From: Saxidomus purpurata
Lineage: Eukaryota; Mollusca; Bivalvia; Venerida; Veneridae
Assembly (NCBI GenBank): GCA_022818135.1
Contig: JAFMSR010000010.1
Span: 36,511,757 to 36,575,756 of the forward strand
DNA length: 64,000 bases
Direction: 5' to 3'
In this document: piece by piece, positions 35,401-46,521 of the stretch
Layout of the letters: each line of letters opens with the position of its first letter
Position numbering within the stretch: the stretch's first letter is position 1
Made by a program: the position numbers and the translations under genes
The notes under the pieces: model-generated
Seen by the model: the letters and a program-made list of their open reading frames with translations, nothing else
Told to the model about the DNA's origin: nothing
Database searches by the model: none

Positions 35401-37638
35401 CTAACAAAGAGCTTGCTGTAACAGTTATTATCATAAGTTTTATTACATATAATTTCAAGTGTACAGTTTTAAATAATACATGCAGATCTACCTAATAAAC
35501 CCACACGACAGATGCGTTTTCTTTTCCATATCACAATGATACACTTCCATTTTTCAAATGATTGCAGAATGATGGAATTATGTTTCCGTGGCAACCCATA
35601 AGATGTCAAATTTTAGGATGTGACAGACAAAACTTACGGTACGGTAATTTTATTATATCTGTCATAATCTGTGTATCTCTCGTACATATGATCTGGCTAC
35701 TGAGATGGTGTACCCTTTTACAGACACATTATCCACAATTTGATTGGATAATTGTCGAAACTTTTACGACTATTCAACACTTACTAGTGACCTGTGTAAC
35801 ATCAAACTGCCATCCCCTGTGCTGAGCATAGTTTTGGTACATTTCAAATACTTCTTGAACAAACAGCATGGCCTCCTGCCCCCCAGCTCCTGACTCCACC
35901 TCTAAAATGATGTCACATTCATCCGCTTTCTCCACTGGACATATTAGATCTACAAGCTTACAAGATTCCTATAATTAATTTTAACTATATCATAGTTACT
36001 GTAATACTATGCACAGTAGAATAAACTATTTTAACTATTTTAACTATATTATAGTTCATATATTACACAGTAGAATATAACAGCATGGATCAATATTTCC
36101 ATATTAAACATCTGAATGAACTATATTGTGGCTATGGTATATTATTTCCTTCAGTACATATTCCTACGAATGTAATATTAAAATGCCAAGGGTAATAAAA
36201 ATTTATCAATACTGTTGTAGTAAAAATTTGTTGGCTATTTTCTTCAAGGCAACAAGTTCATCTGACTTTGTTTAATGAGAATAGTCCTGGCATATGGTGA
36301 AAGGGATGCTCGGTCATTCTGGCATCTATATCTTTCCAAGTTTGTTGTGTTGTGTCTAATCACACTTAAGGGATTCCATTTACCAGTTTAACTATGTTGA
36401 ACTAGTAAGTTTAACTATGCTGAGCCTGAACTAGTATGCTTAACTATGTTTAGCCACCAAGTTTAACTATGTTGAAGTAGTATGTTTACACTGAAATGCC
36501 AAACCATTATTAGTTGTTCACACTCTGTACTAAAGAGTATGGAAACTATATAGCAATTCTTACTCTTTCCTCTAACTGCTCTATTTCTTTGCAACAAATC
36601 TGTTTTTCCTCTTTTGCAATTTCTTTCATCTCCTCATCTGAAACATTGAAAAGATATGTACCTCTGTTCCACAACTATTGAATTTCTTCAAAAAACAGTC
36701 ATCACTGACAGACTAAGTGATCTACTAATTACTTGACTACCTTCTTGATTGACTGACTGATTGATTAATTGAAGTGATTAATTTAACTAACTGATTTACA
36801 GATTTGCACTTGACTGACCCGCGCTGTCTTATTAATGCTGTAGGAAGTACACTTGCTTGGACCTTGGACCTCCCTCCTGCTCCAGTTAGTATTGTGAGAC
36901 GGTAGGTGGTTTTCAGGTCATATACGTGTACGTGATCTTCTTTGTTCTTTGGTTCCCTCCTGAAGGAAGGCCATCATGTGCAACCATGTGTGTCATAGTT
37001 TAAACAGCTCACATGATCATATCTTTGTTATTAAATTGTGCCTTGCCAACTTAAATAAGGATGATCATTGCTCTTACTTTTAATATTATCATTAATTGTC
37101 CATTATCATCATCATCATCATCATATTTTACTTAATCTAAGTTTACTGACTGTAAAATCTTTTATTAAATACCATGCTGCATTAGCTCCAACTCCTCCAA
37201 CTCATCATACTTGACTTTCAGCTCCTCAAATATACCAACAAACCTTTTCAGAATCAGCAACCTTTGACTTTTATCTTTTCCAAGTCTCTCTCCAACCATT
37301 TGTGCACTGCTCAACTCCTTACACTCCACCTCTAGTGAATTCAAATATTCTCTGTACGTGTCATTTTTTAATGTAAACTTTTCAGTCTTTGTTGAATACT
37401 GTCTAGCACCATTGCAAAGATCACAGGATTCCCTGTATTTACTAAGTAGTAGTTTAGTATTGCTAGACTGAAAATGTTCCCTTCTTTCAGCTGCTTTTGG
37501 GTAATTCTGAATTTGAATGTACAATGATCTGGTTAGTGGAATCGCTGAAAACGGTCTTTGATAATTTTTCAAAGTCATTTTTGACAAATGTGGCATTAAA
37601 CGGAAGGCTTTCATGCACTGGTAGTTTATAGACGCCAT
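32424..37638 (-). CDS. MTRF1L: Mitochondrial peptide chain release factor 1 (mtRF1a type), seven exons
   Basis: This is a class I release factor that hydrolyses peptidyl-tRNA at UAA/UAG on mitochondrial ribosomes. Minus-strand exons: 37173-37638, 36564-36637, 35785-35968, 35180-35352, 34285-34402, 33685-33760 and 32424-32715; GT-AG junctions in matching phase give 460 residues. Landmarks in order: a basic N-terminus without acidic residues for about 50 positions (likely mitochondrial presequence), a charged helical region, [16 protein letters not shown], the codon-recognition strand [19 protein letters not shown] with PKT at 276-278, the catalytic GGQ at 320-322 in [20 protein letters not shown], and the family tail [26 protein letters not shown] with no insertion points to the mtRF1a/MTRF1L branch rather than vertebrate MTRF1. 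At 460 residues it is longer than the roughly 380 of the human protein, mainly at the N-terminus. The start Met opens the presequence. Confidence 0.94.
32900..33245. mobile_element. Tandem-core element with GGACAGAC tail, in release-factor intron 6
   Basis: Two diverged units of roughly 110-150 bases (sharing TATACTGTGCACAA / AATATGCACAATTAG and GAAAATCCAAYAAGG) are followed by GATGGACGGACAGACAGATG at about 33179-33198 and an end with AACGATGTCTCC and GTAGAGACATAATAA. It contains TGACCTTGA at 33049-33057. Confidence 0.55.
33825..33975 (+). mobile_element. Dispersed GATCATGATC repeat, copy 4
   Basis: The palindrome at 33842-33851 sits in GTGCAGATCATGATCAGACA. It is followed by TTCAGTCAATAAATATTCAG and GCCTGAAAGATGGCAAAAGT. 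The order matches copies 2 and 3. It lies in release-factor intron 5. Confidence 0.55.
34630..34740 (-). mobile_element. Possible SINE relic in release-factor intron 4
   Basis: The minus strand carries GGTTAAGGCCGCCAAT and a B-box-like GTGTTCAAGCATGG. It is a weak match to the other SINE-like pieces. Confidence 0.3.
37105..37123. repeat. ATC microsatellite
   Basis: About six ATC triplets in release-factor intron 1, close to the end of coding exon 1. Confidence 0.8.
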
Positions 37639-37639
37639 T

Positions 37640-38940
37640 GTCTCTCGACTACAGTTTGTCCTTGGCGTTTCAAAACGGCTGTTCTTTGGGAGGCTTCCAA
37701 GAAACTTTCAACCAAGCTGATCTAATGGCCAAAATATCTGAAAAATATCATTTTGTTTACTTAACAAATTTTAGACTCATATCATTTCAAAATCCCTGCA
37801 GTTGTAATTTCAAGATTTCATGAGATTCTGAGGCAAACGTTTGTATATGAAGAGTAATGGTAACAACTTCTTTTATTTTAATACTTTAAAATAATGATGT
37901 TCACTGGATATGTACAGAAATTAACATGATGCCAACTGTCAATCAAATTGTTAGACTGACCAAACAAAAATCAATATTTTTACATACTTCCACGCATTCT
38001 CTTTTCCAGAGTTTACCCCCGGCAAGTGTTAAAAGAGGTTGAATATGTAGAGTCATTGTCTTCGTGGATAGATGAATGTATTATGTAAAAATTATATAAA
38101 AATGATGAAAAAGTAAGTTTAATTACTATGAAGGGCTTTATATCAAGTTTAACACCAAGAACTGAAAGAAATTTAAAGTATATTTTGCTTACAGAAACAT
38201 TTAACCGGCACTTAATCGTGACCACCGACCTATAAGTGTATAAAAGGTCTATGTTGTGACCCATGTTGAATGTGTTGATTACCTTTGTTATTTTATATTA
38301 ATTAATTCATATTTAGATTAACTTAAATCTTTTTATCAAATGCTTTAGTTTTTCGCGGAAACATTAGGCAGAAAGAATGGATAATTAAGTTATAATAATA
38401 TACTTCATCTATGGAGGCTAAATGTTGATGTGCATCATGCAAAACCATAATTTTTAGGAATGATATTAGAATTAATAATTATTACATTTAACTTATATTA
38501 GATATAGATATACAGAGGGCAAATGTTGATAAGTTTTCAAAAATTATTTGTAATCTGCACTAACTGTGCGCATTACGTATTATGTATGTTCTGACACCAC
38601 CATTTTGTAAATTGTGACCTCAAACATGTGTGCTGCACTTATATTTTGCATAACCGATGGTTGTTTTCTATGTCATGGACCTATATACAGACAGGTGTCA
38701 AGAAAGATGATACATAATATACAGTGTGACATCTTGCTAACTTGTTAACATATTCGCATTATGCGTGATATGTATCTGCTTCATTTTTAAAAAGAGTGCC
38801 AAACTGTCACAAAATACACCCGTCAAGGAGGCATAACTCAGTATCTGGTAGTTCATTTGTTTTGTAAAACCTGCTTGAACTATAGAGCAGACAAGGCTAA
38901 TTCACCTGTTTGAACTATGAGCTGAGAAGGCTAATTTCAT
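37640..38940. other. Upstream region of the release-factor gene, no gene seen
   Basis: AT-rich sequence upstream of the minus-strand release-factor start. No TATA box or divergent conserved gene could be recognised. The plus-strand frame opening at 37638 is not supported by any motif. Confidence 0.4.
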
Positions 38941-39410
38941 AATTTTCGATAATTCAAGGGCAACAAGAGCACTGTAATCAAGAGCAAATGCAGAGCAATA
39001 TCCACACAGTTATATGACGCTTGAACCCTAAGTGTGACCTTGACCTTGAAGTGAGCCATCCGGAACATGGCTTCTGCACATCGTCTCAATGTGGTAAACA
39101 ATTGTGTCAGGTTTCTTCGAAATCCTTCACGGGGTTCAAGACTTACAGAGCGGAAGGGAAACAAAATCATATGACCTTTGACTCCTAAGTATGACCTTGA
39201 CCTTGAATCCAGCCATCCGGAACATTGCTTTTGCACGTCGTCTCAGTCCGGGTAACATTTGTGTCAGGTTTCTTCGAAATCCTTCAAGGGGTTCAAGAGT
39301 TACAGAGCGGAAGGGAAATTGCTAACGGACAGACGGACGGACGGACAGACGGACACCGAGGCGATAACATAATACGTTCCCTTCGGGCGTATAAAAAAGA
39401 ATCATAAAAT
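38940..39410. mobile_element. Tandem-core element with GACGGACGG tail
   Basis: Two units of roughly 160 bases share TGACCTTGACCTTGAA, GCCATCCGGAACAT, GTGTCAGGTTTCTTCGAAAT and AGAGCGGAAGGGAAA. After the second unit come CTAACGGACAGACGGACGG and the end ACGTTCCCTTCGGGCGTATA. Two overlapping TGACCTTGA sites lie in each unit (39035/39041 and 39192/39198). It has no coding capacity. The architecture matches the 7.1, 10.4, 33.0 and 58.1 kb elements, though the core sequences differ. Confidence 0.65.
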
Positions 39411-40600
39411 TTTAAAAACAAAACAAAAAATCCCTTTTAAATGTGTTTCCATCCCAGTCAAAATGTGCAAGTTCAGCTTATAGATACTGCCCGATACTAA
39501 AGCTTGTCGAAGGTTTTGTAATCTATTGATCACGTGGTGGGTAGGCGAAGAGATCGGTACTTTCATGTCATGTTAATTAACGTCAAGTGCATAAGAACAA
39601 GAGCTGTTAAATATAAAGTGACATATCCCTGAGTGTCAACTTTGATCGATAATAGCAAACCTTTTTTCAAATGCATTAAAACAACCATGATTTCCTTTTG
39701 TCCTTTTATGTAAGTTCAAACATTGAACAATTATTTTCTAAAATAATTGAGTCTAAGTGCAGTCACTCTAAAATTAATAAAATGATTTATTGGTTTTTTT
39801 TTAGCACTGCGCTTCCTCCCATGGTCTTCTTTGTATGTATATATATATAAAAAAATGAAAATAATGACACTATATGAGTTTTCGATTTGTATTTGCCAAC
39901 CGGTTTCACTATATCATCAGGGCAAATATAGCATACAATATATATATGAAGTATCAGTTGACTCCATTCAATTTAATATATATACATGTATGCTCCGTAC
40001 AAGAAAAAATAAGTAAGGGCAGTTACTAAGCTGAAGCCAGAGTTAGGGATCTTGCAAAGGTTTATATGCACTGCACTTCCTCTTATTGTCCTCTAGCAGA
40101 AGATAATGTATTAATTGATCCCCTTTGATACTTTTTCAGTTATGCTCCACGCAAGAAAAAGGAACTATAAAGGGCAGTAACTCCAAATTAATGGACTGGC
40201 TTATTCTTCACGCCTGGTGTAGTCCAATTATTAAAGAATTGCCAAAATGCTAGGTACAAGAGTCAAGATTTAAAAAATATTTTGAGTCAGCATAATGCAT
40301 GTTATAGAAAACAGAAAGGGTTTGTATTGATTAATTATGAAGTTTCACCAATTTGTCAGTGACCATTAAATGTGATATAATTTTTTGTTGAAAAAAGTAG
40401 CTTTATGTTTGATGCATTTACAGCTGCAGGCCTATGTTACATATTTCTGGCTTCCATTACTAAAATTGGTCTTGTCATTTTGTCAGTTGACCATATTTAG
40501 AATGAAAAATAGGAATAAAAGTGTCAAAGACCTTCGACTATATGTTACGAGGACCACACTTGAATATAAACAAGATTGCCTAATGTCTTGAATAATCAAC
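39410..40600. other. No recognisable gene
   Basis: AT-rich spacer with a TA-rich stretch near 39838-39850. Open frames here are short and lack motifs. Confidence 0.4.
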
Positions 40601-40603
40601 ATC

Positions 40604-41954
40604 TACAGTACAGGCCTGGAGGATCATGCAAAAAACGAGAAGTGTGGAGTTTTTCACGCTACACTTCGCGTGAGTAACTCGGGGAAAAATAACGTGACTT
40701 CGAGTGAGCTTGGAGTGCCTGAAGTGACTTCATGTCTGGAGAAATATCGCGGCACTTCGCGGGAGTAAAATCGCGGCACTTAGCGTGGTTTTACAGGTAA
40801 ATGAACGGGTTTACGGGACATAAAAATCAAATTTACTACATGCGGTAGAAATGTGTCTACATGTAAAATGTTTTTAAGTTGTATGCATATTACATTCAAA
40901 AATATTTGCCGACCAATGCACATTTATATAGCGTGTTCAATATTTTTTATCATCAAAAATAAAACTTACTCACAACATAAACTATTCCCAACTATTATTT
41001 CTATAATCCAAAATTATCAGACTATTGTCTAGAATTACTTTTTCATGTCTCAAACTGTCAAATATCTCGGTCTGTTTGATGCCACGTGCTTCACTAAGAT
41101 CAAACAAAACTCACATGTACAATGTGCGTCGGCGTTTGTTCTTTGATCTCGTAACACCTGCAGCCTTATCTCTATGTCTAAAACAGGTTGAAGTAAAAAA
41201 ATTATTTCGGCAAAGGTTATTCATTAGAATAAATAGTAGAAAATTGTCACTGGAAAAAACGTTGGCTTTGATAGTTGATGATACAATTAATGACAAAAAA
41301 AAACGGACATGCTGGAACGCTGCGATTTTCTTTAAAACAGAACATTTTGATTTAAATACAGAACAATTTGGAATGTTAATTGATAAATACTTTGTGCATT
41401 CACAACTCAGAGGTGTCACACAGCTTGGATTTGCAAACAAATTCAAAATTGACTGAATTAGTACGACAGGCCATATTTTTCACACCAATCGCGAGTGACA
41501 ATGCTAAGAGACCAATTACATCAGAATTTTTAAATGGAAATACATATTCTAAATCATCATAAAGGTGATAAATATTTTAGGTTCTGACAAAAAAATAACT
41601 CAATGCTTTTTGAAACAACAAACAAAAACAACATAACACTGCAAACAGTAGCGGCAATTATCAACGACAAACGTTGGCAGCGATGTCTGATTCGACCTTT
41701 GTGATTCAATGGATCTGCTTTTACAGGTGTGCTTTACCAATATTTTAATTAATAAATATTTTCACGCGAAGTCACTCCAAAATACTCGGAGAAACGCGAA
41801 GTCCCACGATCGAAATTTTCACTCCAAACAGCCGTGAAGTGACTCCATTCAATGGAGTCATTTTCGTTTTTTTCTCCGAGTTACGCGAAGTCAAGTTTTT
41901 TCTACTCACTCCACATTTCGCGTTTTTTGCATAATCCTCCAGGCCTGTACTGTA
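40604..41954. mobile_element. TIR element with subterminal CTTCGCG motifs
   Basis: The ends are inverted copies: the first 47 bases, starting TACAGTACAGGCCTGG, match the reverse complement of the last 47 with three differences. TA at each outer edge could be the target duplication, and CAGT next to TA is the form of Tc1/mariner ends. Inside the ends, CTTCGCG or CGCGAAG recurs (40664, 40755, 41765, 41795, 41884) among degenerate GTGACTTCG and ACTCACT variants, so both flanks of about 170-190 bases carry a cluster of inverted motifs. The centre holds a 143-residue frame of unknown type. Confidence 0.75.
41025..41456 (+). CDS. Unknown 143-residue frame inside the TIR element
   Basis: This is the longest frame of the element at 40604-41954. 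The protein is basic and has no catalytic triad, zinc finger or domain that I recognise. A run of eight A codes for Lys-Lys-Lys in DDTINDKKKRTC. The opposite strand is open for 111 residues over the same region, so base composition alone may explain the length. It could be a decayed transposase remnant or chance; the call is weak. Confidence 0.2.
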   Translation: MSRITFSCLKLSNISVCLMPRASLRSNKTHMYNVRRRLFFDLVTPAALSLCLKQVEVKKLFRQRLFIRINSRKLSLEKTLALIVDDTINDKKKRTCWNAAIFFKTEHFDLNTEQFGMLIDKYFVHSQLRGVTQLGFANKFKID

Positions 41955-42739
41955 CTTACTACCTGTTACTACCTGTGACTCGATAACCTTTTTTTATTAT
42001 ATACCTATAAATATTCTGTCAAATATGCAGCCTTTATTCAACCATCAAATAAAGACCGACATAATCTGTATTGTATGTACCTGCAATACACACATTGCCA
42101 TTATTTGTAACAGTGAATACAATTGGTCCTAAAATACACATGACATTAATAACGTCGCTTTTGACTGGGTTGTTACTACTTGTGTATAAAATGACATCAA
42201 TAAAATAACGCCACCACAACACATAGTTCATGCAAGAGTTTTTCTTCAATATTATGCTTAAAATGTCATTTCAATTTAGTTCATTTGCGCAGACAAGTGT
42301 GAAAGGGTATATACTAAAAGGGTTATAGTAAAGTTATGTGATCCATATCGTCGAGGTCAGATCATACTATGCACTCGTATGATGAGAGGCATGACTCAAG
42401 CAAATCTGTCATTCTTGATCACGTTACTATACTAATAACCCTATTATATTGAATAGTATTGGTCGAGCACTGGTCTAGTCGGGCACTGGTAAGGTGACTC
42501 CCGTGTGGCATTCCGTTTTGGTACATTCCAGTCAAGCTTATCACACGAACGTAACCCATGTATATATATAATCTAAATGTGTTTCTCATATGTGGGATAA
42601 GATAAATTGCCAAACATATCATTTATGTATTACTTCTCAAACATTTTATGAACATTCGTCCGCAAGGGCGCTGCCATTTTTAGGTATAGATAAACTAAAT
42701 TATTCAGTTCCGTAACGTCCCGTACCATACCGTGCACGG

Positions 42740-44113
42740 AATTACGGACACTTCGGACCATGGACATTTCGGACCAGACACTTCGGACCAGATTTAGAGA
42801 CACTTCGGACCAGATTTGTAGACACTTCGGACCAGATTTGTAATCATTATAAATCATGGAAATAAAGCAAAATTGATTTCATATTATAATATATCTTTAT
42901 TTAAAATGTTATAATTTTAAAGTTAATAATCGTTTAACTAGGGGTATAACATGTTATAATTCATTATACTTTGTGTATGTCGATGTTTTGATAGCAAACT
43001 GTTTATGTCGTAAATTGCGGCTGTAATTTGCTAACATAGTAACAAGTTGTTTTAACAATTGACACGTTCGGTCACTGTCTCGCACCTTTTTAAAAAAGCG
43101 TTGTGTAGTGTCAAATTGACACAGTATTTATGAAAAGATTATGTAAAATGGTAATATTACCGTACAAACTGACCATCATAATTTTAAATAAAACAGTAAT
43201 TATTGATTTATACTCCTAGAATGATAAATATTGACATAGTTATAACCCCAAAATAACAGTACCAGAAACATCTGCAAAACATTCAAATCGAATATGTCTA
43301 TAAAATGAACAGCCTATCACAAAATGAGTCTCGTCTACTACAAAATCGACATATTCTGTTCTCTAATATTTCACCAATATATCGACCAGTTTCAATCCGT
43401 AGTGGTAATATGCCGCATCTTAATTGTGAAAGAAGTAAACGTTCATTCTTTAACAAATTAAATTTTATATATGTTGTAGGAACCCAACTAAGTTTTTCAC
43501 GAGTTATAAACATCAAAATTGATCATAAAGGTCCCCGTGAACGGCATCAAATGCAATTACCAAAAATAATACATCTACATTTGCTTAAACAAACATTTAT
43601 AGAAGCATAATACTAATTGTTGTTTACATAATAAGTTAAATATCTTTAGTTCAAAATCTTTACAAATAGGTTTAATAAGTGCAATTAATCAAACTGCTAA
43701 ACTCACGTTTTCCATTAATTTCTTAAATCTTCAGCGGTAATTTCGAAATCGTTCTGTTTGATATTCGTCGGCCTTAAATTAATACTAAATTAGTATATTG
43801 ATTTGATGTTTGGGTTTTTTAATAAATTGATTTTAATCAATATTGGGAGATTTATCGTCAGTAGCGGTACTGAGAAAATTACAAATGATAATAATTACAA
43901 TCATTACGATTTCATGGTCCGAAGTGTCACATAATATTTTGCTATAATATTTTCATGGTCCGAAGTGTCATATCAGTTTGCGACAATATATTTTCATGGT
44001 CCGAAGTGTCTATAAATCTGGTCCGAAGTGTCTATAAATCTGGTCCGAAGTGTCCGTAAAATGTGGTCCGAAGTGATGGTCCGAAGTGTCCATGGTCCGA
44101 AGTGGGTCGGCAC
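42740..44113. mobile_element. TIR element with arrays of TTCGGACC motifs
   Basis: Flanked on both sides by CCGTGCACGG (42730-42739 and 44114-44123), a possible target duplication that is itself palindromic. The left end carries five copies of TTCGGACCA within 110 bases; the right end carries eight inverted copies (TGGTCCGAA) within about 190 bases. Spacers recur too (GATTTGTAGACACTTCGG on the left, GTCTATAAATCTGGTCCG on the right). Both ends share CTTCGGACCATGGACA. The centre contains a decayed LINE tail and no transposase. Arrays of this sort usually serve as transposase binding sites. Confidence 0.7.
43245..43516 (-). pseudogene. LINE C-terminal fragment inside the TTCGGACC element
   Basis: The minus strand translates as LLLSQLRCGILPLRIETGRY then ENRICRFC, matching the region after reverse transcriptase in many LINEs (LAQxRxGxLPLxIETGRF...RxCxxC). 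A frame change just after the first Cys pair leads to VVDETHFVIGCSFYRHIR, the rest of that zinc-binding block. It is short and frameshifted, hence dead. The overlapping plus-strand frame is a shadow. Confidence 0.6.
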
Positions 44114-44129
44114 CCGTGCACGGAGGTGG

Positions 44130-45395
44130 CATGCATTTGCAAAGAACAATACCCTTGTTAGAATAAAAAAGTCTTAGCTGTGTGTATTTATTTAGATTTT
44201 AATTTATAAATTATTATGATAACACTATATAGTTACACTTTGAATAAAATACTTACAAGTTTGTTTTTTTTATGAATTTGAAGCTCGGATTACAATGTCT
44301 ATACCACGGACCCATATTCATCTACATCTGCATCGTACGAAACACTGTCATCACTAACCATTACGTTTATCAAGTTAACATAAAGAGTGCAAAGGAAATA
44401 GTTGCCAGGTTGCGTCAGTTCCTTAGTGTCAGACCAATCCGGCAAGGATAGCGCCCTTTTTGTACTAAGATTTTATCAAGAAATTATTGGTTATTAGTTT
44501 AAACATATTTTATTTCCAAGCAGTTTTTAATATATAGTACAATTTACCAGATTTCATAGTATAATGGGGCCACAAGTTCTAACAACATTAATTACGACCT
44601 TCCCCTTTTCGGGTTATTCTGACAAAGCGTAAGAATGCGACACAAGTGTTCTACTGAACACCCATCTAGTTTTATTTTTACATGTGCCGATACGTTTTTC
44701 TATTTGCTATTGCCTTAGTATGCTTTCAGTTGTGTATGTATGTTTTCGTTTCTGCTATGCCTTGGAGTTTTCTTCTCCTTTCACATCTTGTAATGAAGTT
44801 CCTGATTATTTCTTTCAAAATCGGATTTTCGGGTATAAACGTTTCTGTACTTTTGTAATCGATTTTCTATTTCAGAGTTTTACTTACACCCTTCTTATAG
44901 TAGTTTTTGATATCATTTTAATAAATGATATCTTATGTAATATTATAACCATATTTGGTACTTTTAAGCTTAAATTGCTACCTTTCATTTGCATATTGTT
45001 TCATCATGGTTTTCACTTTAAGTGCTCTTTTGTGCTTTTAAAACATGTATGTACGTAACAGTTGTAATACTATGTTTGAATTCTGTTTCCTATTTGTAAG
45101 ATTAAACTGCTAACTTTAATTCGTGTATAACTTTATATTTGTATGTTTTTAGTGTGTGCCTTATTTTTGAAAATTATGTTTGCTATAATTATGTGAACAC
45201 ATCTTTTATGCTCATTGTTTCTGTTTAAATTACTTGTATGCTTACACTTAATATGCTTTTTCTTAATACAGTTGCGTTAGTTTTGTTATATCATATACAC
45301 ATACTCTGTCGGTAAATAACTATAAGCTAATTTTGTTTGTTAAACTCAAACCGACGTTTAATAAAGTTTCTTGTATCTTGTATCTAATAGAGAAT
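44130..45395 (+). other. Possible retroelement 3' end or non-coding transcript end
   Basis: The right edge reads AATAAAGTTTCTTGTATC (AATAAA at 45360-45365) followed by repeated TTGTATC, a tail form common for LINE 3' ends. A 124-residue frame at 44684-45058 is rich in Phe, Leu, Ile and Cys; it looks like translated T-rich sequence and has no family match. Confidence 0.3.
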
Positions 45396-45946
45396 TTCTT
45401 CCTTCAAGACTAATTGATAAGTTATTCCTTTTACAGTTCTTTGTTACAGACTTATGCCGTCATATATTAAAGCTCATCGAAATCTAAAAAACACATTTTT
45501 TGTCAGTTTTTATTGAATTTCTTTCTTATATGCACATTGACCCCCATTTTTTATTTTTGCATTCTAAAACAAATGTTTTGATCAAACTGTAGGCAAAATA
45601 TCTGAAAAACATTGTTATTCCTTTATCATGAAATATTCATTTATCAAGAATTGAAAAAATGAATTTTAGTAAAGTGGGTTGGGTAATAATAAAGAGCATA
45701 ATATTTATTCAGATGATGATAGAAATACCACTATCTCTAATTTTTCATCCTAAAGTATGACATACTACATTAGAAGAGATTAAAATTTGATACCCATTCT
45801 AAAACATACACCGCATACATAAACGTTTACAATACGAAAATTCTAGATAATTCTGCATTAAGCACCTTATCAGAGAGTGTATCACTAAAGATTAATTTTG
45901 CGAAAAAGTTAAGTCATTGACCCATCATTATTTTTCCAGAAATTAA

Positions 45947-46367
45947 AGTGACATTATGCGCAAATTACTGCACAAAGTGTATTTTTGGTGACAGTTTTAT
46001 AAAAGCAATTTTTGGTTGCTGGGCATTTAAATGTGTTGAATTAATGATTATGCCGCATTAGTATTTGAATTTGGTGCTTTAGATATAAAAAAATCGGACT
46101 GATAAAATGATAGTTGAATGTGTCGTTGTTGATGTTGGTAGAGATTTCGGCAGTGGAAGGGAAGCAACTCCTGCATGCAGTTGTTCTTTTCTTAAATTGA
46201 CTCTCCCAGTCAAATAAGAAAATCAATATTTTGAAAGTTATTTTTTTCATACTGGTAGCGGGAAGAGTTTGGTGTATTGGGTTAAAAGTTATTATTTTTT
46301 TTACACTTTTGTACACACACCATTTTCAGCTGGATTTTTACTTGAAAAAATTGCGCATAATGTCACT
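45947..46367. mobile_element. TTAA-flanked MITE
   Basis: A 421-base element with perfect 17-base terminal inverted repeats AGTGACATTATGCGCAA, flanked by TTAA at 45943-45946 and 46368-46371. TTAA duplications are made by piggyBac and Kolobok transposases. A 91-residue minus-strand frame inside has no recognisable domain. It is non-autonomous. Confidence 0.8.
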
Positions 46368-46521
46368 TTAACTATCAATAGGTTAGTCTCCATAAAAAAC
46401 AGGGTCAATAAAATTTCTTGTTATCTTGAATTTCAGCAGTGAAAGTAATGTATTGATTAAAAAATCCGCTCTCATGCTGTATTTATGGGTAATCGTTTTC
46501 GTGTTCATTCGAGTTTTCTAG

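Noticed and set aside
37638..37823. Plus-strand frame starting at the release-factor start codon region
   Set aside because: It has no motif and lies over the 5' flank of the minus-strand gene; divergent-gene status is unsupported.
43305..43610. Plus-strand 101-residue frame
   Set aside because: It overlaps the minus-strand LINE tail, which has recognisable motifs; the plus frame is a shadow.
44684..45058. Hydrophobic 124-residue frame as a membrane protein
   Set aside because: The T-rich strand gives Phe/Leu/Ile by composition; there is no family motif, promoter or splice context.
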